Source: JAVKFF01 sp040226215 (GTDB lineage Bacteria; Pseudomonadota; Alphaproteobacteria; DSM-16000; Inquilinaceae). From it: a stretch of 12,755 nt of DNA. The notes below the pieces were generated by a model. The model was not told the DNA's origin. It worked only from the letters and a program-made list of their open reading frames with translations, and ran no database searches. Where the stretch lies: contig JAVKFF010000063.1 in assembly GCA_040226215.1 (NCBI GenBank), positions 1-12,755 on the forward strand, read 5' to 3'. Of this stretch, positions 7,264 to 12,755 are shown piece after piece; positions within the stretch are counted from its first letter, which is position 1, and every line of letters begins with the position of its first letter. Made by a program: the position numbers and the translations under genes.

Positions 7264-8277
7264 TCAGGCGAGTTCGATAACCGTCCGGACGACGTCCGGA
7301 TTGTCGAGATCGGCGATGGCTTCGTTGATCTGTTCGAGTGGGCGGCGGTGACGAACCAGGTGATCGACGGCGATGGCGCCCGAGCGGTACCAGTCGAGCC
7401 CGCGCCGGATGTCCGCGCGGGTGAAGCCGCGCGATCCGAGGATCTCGTGCTCGGCCCAGAGGACGGGGTTGAGGGCGATCGGCACCGGCGCCTCCGACGT
7501 GCCGACGATGACCAGCCGCCCGCCCTTGGCGAGGCAGTCGAGCGCCAGGCTGTAGGCCGCGGCCGCCGGCGCGCACTGGATCACCGCGTCGACGCCGAGG
7601 CCGCCGGTCAGTTCGCGCACCGCCGCCGGCAGGTCGTCGTCGGCGCGCAGGGCCGCCTGCGCCCCCAGCGCCGTCGCGTTGGCCAGCGCGCTGTCGGAGC
7701 GCGACGCGGCGATGACGGTGCAGCCCAGCACCCGGGCGATCTGCACGGCGTTGGAGCCGATGCCGCCGACGCCCATGACCAGCACCCGGTCGCCTTCGCC
7801 GACGCGGGCCTGGCCGAGCGCGTGGGTCGGCGTACCGATGGCGTCGGTGATGACGGCGGCGGCGGCGAGGTCGATGGCGTCGTCGAGCGGCAGGCAGTTC
7901 TCCGCCGGCAGGCGCACAAGCTCGGCCATGGCGCCGTCGAAGTCGACGCCCATGCGGCGCACCTCGAGGCAGATGTTCTCGCGGCCCGCCAGGCAGTAGC
8001 GGCACTGCCCGCAATGGGCGATGTAGTAGAGGGCGACCTTCTGGCCGATCGCGAGGCCGGCGACCCCGTCGCCGATGGCGGCCACGCGCCCGGCTGCCTC
8101 GTGCCCCGGCACGATGGGTAGCGGCCCGCCGAAGCCCCCCTTCTGCAGGAAGCGGTCGGAACCGCAGACCCCGCAGGCGCTGACCGCCACCACGACCTCG
8201 CCCGGCCCCGGCTCGGGAACCGGGCGATCGACCAGCGCGAAGGGCTGGTCGTAGGCGGTGAGAAGGGCGCTGCGCAT
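7264..8277 (-). CDS. Zinc-dependent MDR alcohol dehydrogenase
   Basis: This 337-residue protein is a medium-chain alcohol/polyol dehydrogenase, expected to oxidise a secondary or primary hydroxyl with NAD(P) in the cytosol. Catalytic zinc ligands are visible as C38 (CGVCGSD, 35-41), H59 and E60 (PGHE). The structural zinc lobe is complete with C89, C92, C95 and C103. The Rossmann motif GVGGIG is at 169-174 and the C-terminal lid region is present. It most resembles sorbitol/threonine-dehydrogenase-type MDR members. The ATG at 8277 is chosen because it comes 4 bases after the stop of the isomerase-like gene and the protein opens like other MDRs. Longer in-frame reading to 8328 would only add residues encoded inside the upstream gene. 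Next to isomerase-like proteins it probably handles the same polyhydroxy or hydroxy-acid substrate series. Confidence 0.92.
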   Translation of the reverse strand: MRSALLTAYDQPFALVDRPVPEPGPGEVVVAVSACGVCGSDRFLQKGGFGGPLPIVPGHEAAGRVAAIGDGVAGLAIGQKVALYYIAHCGQCRYCLAGRENICLEVRRMGVDFDGAMAELVRLPAENCLPLDDAIDLAAAAVITDAIGTPTHALGQARVGEGDRVLVMGVGGIGSNAVQIARVLGCTVIAASRSDSALANATALGAQAALRADDDLPAAVRELTGGLGVDAVIQCAPAAAAYSLALDCLAKGGRLVIVGTSEAPVPIALNPVLWAEHEILGSRGFTRADIRRGLDWYRSGAIAVDHLVRHRRPLEQINEAIADLDNPDVVRTVIELA

Positions 8278-8281
8278 CGCC

Positions 8282-9733
8282 TCAGATCCGCTCGAAGCCG
8301 ATGCCGGCGAGCCGCGCGATGAGCGCAAGTGCCGCGCCGTGATGGCCGGAGGAGATGCCGGTGTGATGCGTCGCCCCGGCCTCGATCCAGCGGCTCATGG
8401 CCGGCCCCACGGGTCCGGAGTCGAAGCCGAAATACATCGAGGGCAGGTTCAGCCCGGTTTCCGGCGTGCCCATGATCCGGCCCTCGGCGGCGATGATCAC
8501 GTGGCCGCCGGGAGTGTCGGCGCGCGGGGTGAAGGCGATGGCGGTCCCCGGCCGCTCGGGCATGGCGTATTTCACGTTGCAGCCGCGCGCGACGCGGCCC
8601 GACTCCCCGCCCGACAGGCGGATCGTGCAGCTGTCGCAATCGTCCGACTGGCAGAAATCGCCCTCCCCGGTATTGGCGCACAGGACGGCGTCCCGCGCGT
8701 AGTCCGGCGTGTCGAGCTCGCAGTAGTAGCTGTCGCCGCCGAGCTGCTTGCCCAGGAACATGGCGACGGCGGTGATGATGTCGCCCGTGCAGGTGAAGGG
8801 CCGGCCGATGGTGGTGAGATGGGCGTTGGCGAGGCAGCCGATCACGCCGATCTCCGGATTGCCGACCGAGAACTCGTCACGGCAGTTGAAGGTGCCGCCG
8901 TCCAGGCCGTGGCGCTCCACCACGGTTTCAAGCGCCAGGCAGAGCCGGACTGAGGTCTCGAACTGCTCCGTTTCCGCATCGGGAACATCGACCCGGTAGG
9001 TCTCGCGGAAGGCGGCGGCCAGCGCCTGGATCTCCGCCGCGGCGACACCGCGCCAGGCATCGGTGAACTCCGCCGGCGTCAGATCGACGAGGCTGGCGCC
9101 GGTGGCGGCGGCCAGCGCGCCGGCGTCGCAGACCACGTTGAGATAGCCGTCGAGTGGCCGGCCGAGCACGCCGAACCGCGCCTTGGCCAACCGTCCGGCG
9201 ACCAGCGCCGTGGCGATCACCCGCCGGGCCTCCGCCCAGGTCTCCTCCCGCGCCGCCGGGCCGCTGACGACGGGCGACCAGCGTCCCTCGCGCCGCAGGA
9301 TGTTGTTGATCATCATGCAGCCGACGGTATTGCTGTTCGGCACGATGCTCTCGGCCGTGTAGTCCCTTGGAATCGTCTCCAGTCCATGGATGTCGAGCAG
9401 CACGATCGGCACCCGGCCGATGTCGCGCACGGCGGCGTACTGATAGCCGGCGGGCGCCGCCATGGTCGGCGCCAGCACGACGACATCCGGATCGAAGGCC
9501 TTCAGCTTGCGCCCGGCGGCGAAGCCGCTCTCATGATCGTGCACCAGGCCGGTGAACAGCACATCGCCCAGCCCCTCCAGCCGCTCGGCCGTGGACCGTC
9601 CACGGTCCGCCATCTGCTGGCGGAAGTCGCCGGGCATGATCTCCTCGAAATAGGGCATGTAGCCGGTCACCACGCCGATGCGGGGCGGGCGGCTGGTGAC
9701 CAGGCGCGGCGGCGCCACGGTGACGGCGTTCAT
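8282..9733 (-). CDS. L-fucose/L-arabinose isomerase-like protein, second of a tandem pair, Cys-rich
   Basis: This 483-residue paralogue of the preceding gene keeps the same block order: RIGVVTGYM (18-26), PDVVVLAPTMAAPAG (82-96), GRPLDGYLNV (191-200), PFTCTGDIIT (312-321), YYCELD (336-341) and GATHHTG (453-459). As in its partner, the acid expected before GD is Thr (T316) and the CANTG segment (352-356) lacks the family His, while E339 and H456/H457 remain. Unlike its partner it is rich in cysteine after the core: C338, C352, C361, C366, C369 and C385, with a C-x4-C-x2-C run at 361-369 that could hold a metal or a cluster. ATG at 9733 forms an ATGA overlap with the preceding stop. The pair may form a hetero-oligomer or act on two related substrates. 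Both options are inference. Confidence 0.8.
   Translation of the reverse strand: MNAVTVAPPRLVTSRPPRIGVVTGYMPYFEEIMPGDFRQQMADRGRSTAERLEGLGDVLFTGLVHDHESGFAAGRKLKAFDPDVVVLAPTMAAPAGYQYAAVRDIGRVPIVLLDIHGLETIPRDYTAESIVPNSNTVGCMMINNILRREGRWSPVVSGPAAREETWAEARRVIATALVAGRLAKARFGVLGRPLDGYLNVVCDAGALAAATGASLVDLTPAEFTDAWRGVAAAEIQALAAAFRETYRVDVPDAETEQFETSVRLCLALETVVERHGLDGGTFNCRDEFSVGNPEIGVIGCLANAHLTTIGRPFTCTGDIITAVAMFLGKQLGGDSYYCELDTPDYARDAVLCANTGEGDFCQSDDCDSCTIRLSGGESGRVARGCNVKYAMPERPGTAIAFTPRADTPGGHVIIAAEGRIMGTPETGLNLPSMYFGFDSGPVGPAMSRWIEAGATHHTGISSGHHGAALALIARLAGIGFERI
9589..9605. repeat. 17-bp near-perfect palindrome inside the second isomerase-like gene
   Basis: CCGTGGAC and GTCCACGG flank a single C, giving two 8-base arms. 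A second, overlapping inverted repeat (GGACCGT, 2 bases, ACGGTCC) covers 9593-9608. It lies in codons about 43-49 of the isomerase-like gene, roughly 130 bases after its start. It could be an intragenic protein-binding site or simply a product of GC-rich codons; the sequence alone does not decide. Confidence 0.5.
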
Positions 9734-11178
9734 GCGACGATCTCCACGTCGATGCCGAGATGACGGCCGGCGGCGGCGAGTTGTTCGGGATCGGCGCCGG
9801 GGCAAAGCGCCGCGTGGTGCGTCGCTCCCGCCTCGATCCAGCGGGAGAAGGCGGCCGGCGCGCCGCCCCGATGCGGCCGGAACAAGCTGTGCGGCACCTT
9901 CAGGTCGAGCTCCGGCCGACCGGTTACCTCTCCCGGCAGCACGATCAGCCGGAAACCGTTGCGCGCTCCGGCGGCCGGCGTCAGGCCGACGATCGCCGCT
10001 GGGCCGGTGGCGAGCGCGGAGTCGACGATGCAGCCTTTCTGCGCCTTGCCGGTGAAGCTCCGGGCCGGGAAGATCCAGACCTCCTCGGGCGATGCGGCGG
10101 CGGCGAAATCCGCCTCGCCGGTGTTCGCGCATAAGATCGCGTCGGCCACGTAGTCGATGGCGTTGAGCTCGGTATAGACCGCTCCGCCGGACAGCCGCCG
10201 GCCGAGCAGCATGGCCAGCGCGGTGATGGTGTCCCCGGTGTCGGTGAAGGGAATGCCGGTGGAACTCAGCCAGCTCGTGGCCAGGCCGCCGACCAGGCCG
10301 ATTTTTGGGTTGCGGTGGCCAAAGTCGAGATGGCTGTTGAAGGTGCCGCAGTCGAGACGGTGGCGCCGCGCCACCTGCTGCAGGGCGGCGGCGAGACGGC
10401 AGCTGGCGCGGAAATCCTCGCCCTCCGGCGCGCTCACCGAATGGGCCGCCGTCAGCGCTCCGGCAACGGCGGCGATGGCGGCGTCGTCGACGCCCGCGAA
10501 GGTCTCCTCCCATTCGGCGAGAGGGATTTCCACCAGCTCGGCACCCAGCCCACCGGCCAGGATGCCGGCATCGACCGTGACGTTGATGTAGCCGTCGAGC
10601 GGCTGGCCCAGCACCCCGACCCGGGCGCCGGCGACGCGGCCGGCCGATGCCGCAGCCCTGACAGCCCGGCGCGCGGCCGCCTGCGTGTCGTGATCGTACC
10701 AGCGGCCGGTGACCACGGCCGGGCGCCTTCCGTGACGGGCCAGAACGTTGCCGATCATGGCGACGCCCACCTGGCCGCTATTGGCCAGGTGGTCGACGGA
10801 GTCGTAACTCGGCGGCAGGGCGTCGAGATGGCCGGCTGCCCAGATCACCACCGGCACGCGCGGCAGATCGACCAGCGCGGCCCAGGTGAAGCCCGCCGGA
10901 CCCGGCATGGCCGGCGCCAGCACCACCACGTCCGGCCGCCAGGCGGCCAGTTCGCCGGCGATGCGCCGCCCGGTCTCGTCGTCCGTCAAGAGGCCGAAGA
11001 ACCGCGCCTCGCCCTCGCCCGACAGCAGGTCGGCGATGCCCTCCGCCCAGCGCGTCCGCTCCGCGCGGAAGCCGGCCGGCATGTGCGGCTCGTAATAGGT
11101 CATGTAGCCCGACAGCACGGCGATGCGGGCCGGCGCGGCCAGGTCGGGCAGGGAGGCGGTTGCGGTCATGGCGGCCAT
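9730..11178 (-). CDS. L-fucose/L-arabinose isomerase-like protein, first of a tandem pair
   Basis: This 482-residue protein has the size and overall layout of the L-fucose/L-arabinose isomerase-like fold. It has an N-terminal alternating strand-helix region (RIAVLSGYM at 18-26, PDVVVLAPAMPGPAG at 82-96), a middle domain (GQPLDGYINV, 191-200), and a C-terminal part with PFTDTGDTIT (310-319), YTELN (335-339) and GATHHAA (451-457). Known family members are metal-dependent aldose-ketose isomerases. Compared from memory with AraA (E306, E333, H350, H450), E337 and H454/H455 fit conserved metal ligands. The first Glu position is Thr (T314), and the ANTG segment (351-354) lacks the usual His nearby. 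A changed metal site or a different activity is therefore possible. The start at 11178 overlaps the SDR stop; ATG at 11169 is an alternative. It is a clear paralogue of the next gene. Substrate unknown. Confidence 0.8.
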   Translation of the reverse strand: MAAMTATASLPDLAAPARIAVLSGYMTYYEPHMPAGFRAERTRWAEGIADLLSGEGEARFFGLLTDDETGRRIAGELAAWRPDVVVLAPAMPGPAGFTWAALVDLPRVPVVIWAAGHLDALPPSYDSVDHLANSGQVGVAMIGNVLARHGRRPAVVTGRWYDHDTQAAARRAVRAAASAGRVAGARVGVLGQPLDGYINVTVDAGILAGGLGAELVEIPLAEWEETFAGVDDAAIAAVAGALTAAHSVSAPEGEDFRASCRLAAALQQVARRHRLDCGTFNSHLDFGHRNPKIGLVGGLATSWLSSTGIPFTDTGDTITALAMLLGRRLSGGAVYTELNAIDYVADAILCANTGEADFAAAASPEEVWIFPARSFTGKAQKGCIVDSALATGPAAIVGLTPAAGARNGFRLIVLPGEVTGRPELDLKVPHSLFRPHRGGAPAAFSRWIEAGATHHAALCPGADPEQLAAAGRHLGIDVEIVA

Positions 11179-11933
11179 CAATCCATCAGGAAGCCGCCGT
11201 TGACGTCGATGTCCTCGCCGGTGATGAAGGCGGCCCGGTCTGACATCAGGAAGGCGACGGTGCCGGCGACCTCCGCCGGCTGGCCGAGGCGGCCGAGCGG
11301 CACCATGCGCACGAATTCCGACAGTCCCTTGATCATGTCGGTCTCGATCAGCGCCGGCGAGATGGAGTTCACGGTGACGCCGCTGGGCGCCAGCTCCTTG
11401 GCCCAGGACTTGGTGAGGCAGATCACCCCGGCCTTGGAGACGCCGTAGACGCCCTGGGCGCTCGACCCGCCGGTCTTGCCGGCCGAGGAGGCGATGGAGA
11501 CGACCCGGCCCCACCCGGCCGCCTTCAGGTCCGGCGCGACGGCCTGGATCAACAGGAAGGGCGCGCGCAGGTTGATGGCGATGGTCAGGTCGAAATCGGC
11601 CACGCTGAGTTCACCCATCGGCTTCAGCTGGATGATGCCGGCATTGTTGACCAGCCCGGCGATGGGGCCGAGCGCCTGGCGGGCGTTGTCGACCGCCGCC
11701 GGGATGGCGGCGGCATCCGACAGGTCCACGGCGACCGGCACCGCCTCGACGCCGGTGGCACCAAGCCTGGCGACCGCCTCGTCGAGGGCTTGACGGTCGA
11801 TGTCAAACAGGGCCAGCCTGGCCCCCACGGCGCCCAGCGCCTCGGCGATGGCGAAGCCGATGCCGCGCGCCGCGCCGGTGACGATAACCGGCTTGCCGGC
11901 GATGGACTCTCGGGTCTGGGCTCGTTCCGACAT
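11178..11933 (-). CDS. SDR-family oxidoreductase (classical)
   Basis: A 251-residue classical SDR. It shows TGAARGIG (19-26) for dinucleotide binding, D44 in FDID (NAD preference likely), NNAG (96-99), N121 in the NLRAPF segment, catalytic S149, Y163 and K167 (YGVSK), and a C-terminal VNGG segment. All key residues are intact, so it should be an active NAD-dependent alcohol/ketone oxidoreductase, probably acting on a hydroxy acid or polyol-like compound. I chose ATG at 11933 because GAGGA sits 4 bases upstream, overlapping the stop of the preceding gene. In-frame starts further upstream (ATG at 11948, GTG at 11963) would lengthen the protein by 5 or 10 residues. Its stop shares one base with the next start (TGATG), suggesting translational coupling to the isomerase-like gene. 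Confidence 0.93.
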   Translation of the reverse strand: MSERAQTRESIAGKPVIVTGAARGIGFAIAEALGAVGARLALFDIDRQALDEAVARLGATGVEAVPVAVDLSDAAAIPAAVDNARQALGPIAGLVNNAGIIQLKPMGELSVADFDLTIAINLRAPFLLIQAVAPDLKAAGWGRVVSIASSAGKTGGSSAQGVYGVSKAGVICLTKSWAKELAPSGVTVNSISPALIETDMIKGLSEFVRMVPLGRLGQPAEVAGTVAFLMSDRAAFITGEDIDVNGGFLMD

Positions 11934-11937
11934 CGCG

Positions 11938-11942
11938 TCCTC
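11938..11942 (-). promoter_or_regulatory. Ribosome-binding site deciding the second SDR start
   Basis: GAGGA on the minus strand lies 4 bases before ATG at 11933 and overlaps the TGA stop of the preceding SDR. It favours this ATG over the in-frame ATG at 11948, whose preceding bases show no comparable purine run. Confidence 0.6.
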
Positions 11943-12708
11943 AGGCATGCATGGTGCTGCCACCGTCCACCACCAGGACGTGGCCGTTGACGTAGTCCGC
12001 CCATTGGCTGACCAGGAAAACCGCGGCCTTCGCCACCTCCTCCGGCCGGCCGCGTCGCCTGAGCGGGATCGACTGCTCGATGGCGCTCACCTCCGCCAGC
12101 GACAGGTCGATATTGCCCATCGGCGTGTCGATGGCTCCGGGGGAGACCAGGTTGCAGGTGATGTTGTCCGGCCCGTAGCGCCGGGCGATCGACCGCGACA
12201 GCCCGAGCGAGGCCGACTTCGTGGTCGCGTAGGCGCTGGAGCGAACCGTGCCGCCGATGAAGCCGCCGGGGCTGGTGAACAGAACGATCCGGCCGTAGCG
12301 GCGCTGGACCATGCCTGGCAGCGCCGCCTGGCAGAGGAAGTAGAGACTGCGCGCGTTGACCTGCCACAGCCGGTCATAGGTTTCCTCGTCCACCTCCTCC
12401 ATCTCGCAGCGGACAAGAAGCGCGTGCACCGCGACGAGCGCATCCAGGCGCCCATGCGCCGCCTCGGCCTCCGCGACCGCCGACCGGCAAGCCGCGACGC
12501 TTCCGAGGTCGGCGGCGGCGATCGAATGACCCGTCCCGGCCCAGCCCTGGCGCGCCGCGGCCAGCCCTTCGCCGTTGCGGTCGACACCGTGGACGATGGC
12601 GCCGGCGGCCGTCAGCAGCCGGGCGACGGCCGCCCCCATGCCGCTGGCAGCCCCCATCACCAGTGCGACCTTGCCCTCCAAGCCGAGATCGAGCGTCGGG
12701 TCGGTCAT
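11941..12708 (-). CDS. SDR-family oxidoreductase with atypical NNAG region
   Basis: This 255-residue protein has the length of a classical short-chain dehydrogenase, a cytosolic NAD(P)-dependent enzyme that interconverts hydroxyl and carbonyl groups. The N-terminal Rossmann segment reads MGAASGMG (residues 18-25), standing for TGxxxGxG. D43 after the second strand suggests NAD preference. The catalytic set is visible: N118, S146 (FTSPGG), Y160 and K164 (YATTK). The C-terminus has the usual PxG segment (190-191) and VDGG before the end. Oddly, the conserved NNAG after strand 4 is replaced by AVHA (about 93-96). The ATG lies in an ATGA overlap with the preceding gene and has AAGGAG about 11 bases upstream. 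The SDR directly downstream suggests two consecutive or stereochemically different oxidations. Substrate unknown. Confidence 0.92.
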   Translation of the reverse strand: MTDPTLDLGLEGKVALVMGAASGMGAAVARLLTAAGAIVHGVDRNGEGLAAARQGWAGTGHSIAAADLGSVAACRSAVAEAEAAHGRLDALVAVHALLVRCEMEEVDEETYDRLWQVNARSLYFLCQAALPGMVQRRYGRIVLFTSPGGFIGGTVRSSAYATTKSASLGLSRSIARRYGPDNITCNLVSPGAIDTPMGNIDLSLAEVSAIEQSIPLRRRGRPEEVAKAAVFLVSQWADYVNGHVLVVDGGSTMHA

Positions 12709-12755
12709 AGACGCCAGGTCTCCTTCTCCAGGCGGTCGGCGAGGGCACCGAGGAA
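12705..12755 (-). CDS. C-terminal end of an unidentified protein (partial)
   Basis: Only the last 16 residues are present, ending LEKETWRL before TGA. The frame is chosen because its stop overlaps the next gene's ATG in an ATGA junction, the same arrangement seen at two other junctions in this operon. It also carries the AAGGAG ribosome-binding sequence of the next gene. The fragment is too short to assign a family. As the gene just upstream of an SDR pair in a catabolic operon it is probably another enzyme or transporter component, but that is inference. Confidence 0.55.
   Translation of the reverse strand, partial: FLGALADRLEKETWRL

Larger units (their letters stand above)
1..12755 (-). 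other. Single co-directional gene cluster, probable catabolic operon (both ends open)
   Basis: All 14 coding regions lie on the minus strand. Successive junctions from 12755 downward are: 4-base overlap, 7-base gap, 1-base overlap, 4-base overlap, then gaps of 4, 22 and 2 bases, a 4-base overlap, and gaps of 25, 30, 2, 28 and 3 bases. No spacer is long enough for an obvious promoter plus operator, and I see no hairpin followed by a T-run that would act as a terminator. The gene content (transporter, regulator, dehydrogenases, CoA-transferase) is typical of a substrate-inducible catabolic operon. The first promoter should lie beyond 12755 and the last gene continues past position 1. Co-transcription is inferred from spacing and strand. 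Confidence 0.8.

Noticed and set aside
8282..10513. Apparent 743-residue extended version of the second isomerase-like protein
   Set aside because: The first 260 residues are an Arg/Gly-rich shadow of the preceding paralogue. The true ATG is at 9733 in the ATGA overlap.
10315..11448. Plus-strand open frame of about 377 codons opposite the first isomerase-like gene and the SDR
   Set aside because: It has no domain-like pattern, the minus strand carries well-conserved enzymes here, and long antisense frames are common in GC-rich DNA.
1..12755. Search for tRNA, rRNA, CRISPR array, insertion sequence, phage or defence genes
   Set aside because: None seen. Coding sequence fills nearly the whole window, with no terminal inverted repeats, transposase motifs, regularly spaced repeats or defence-type domains.

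Overview
The window is a single GC-rich, tightly packed gene string read entirely from the minus strand, so transcription runs from position 12755 down to 1. It holds 12 complete genes and two that run off the ends. Gaps are at most about 30 bases and several genes overlap by 1 to 4 bases (ATGA or TGATG junctions). This points to one polycistronic catabolic operon whose promoter lies upstream, beyond 12755. Heavy G/C third-position use, a TRAP transporter, several SDRs and a family III CoA-transferase fit an alphaproteobacterium (inference from style only). There is no RNA gene, CRISPR array, insertion sequence or intergenic stretch over 300 bases.

In transcription order: (i) the last 16 codons of an unidentified gene; (ii) two tandem SDR dehydrogenases (12708-11178); (iii) two tandem, divergent proteins of the L-fucose/L-arabinose isomerase-like fold (11178-8282); (iv) a zinc-dependent MDR alcohol dehydrogenase (8277-7264); (v) a 358-residue protein of unknown function with a Cys/His-rich C-terminal half (7241-6165); (vi) the small (DctQ-type) and large (DctM-type) membrane subunits of a TRAP transporter (6162-4394); (vii) a LacI-family regulator (4368-3343); (viii) a CaiB/BaiF family III CoA-transferase (3312-2101); (ix) a third SDR (2098-1352); (x) a small VOC-superfamily protein (1323-856); (xi) the first 284 residues of an M81/MlrC-type metallopeptidase (852-1).

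Read together, the genes suggest import of an organic acid or sugar-acid-like compound by a TRAP system. Oxidation and isomerisation of hydroxyl/carbonyl groups would follow (three SDRs, one MDR, two isomerase-like proteins), then CoA activation (CoA-transferase). The VOC and MlrC-like enzymes would act on an intermediate, and the embedded LacI protein would sense the inducer. The substrate cannot be read from the sequence. I do not recognise this combination as a described pathway. The most unusual parts are the isomerase-like pair, which appears to have lost part of the usual metal site, and the Cys/His-rich unknown protein. The TRAP periplasmic binding protein (DctP) is absent from the window.
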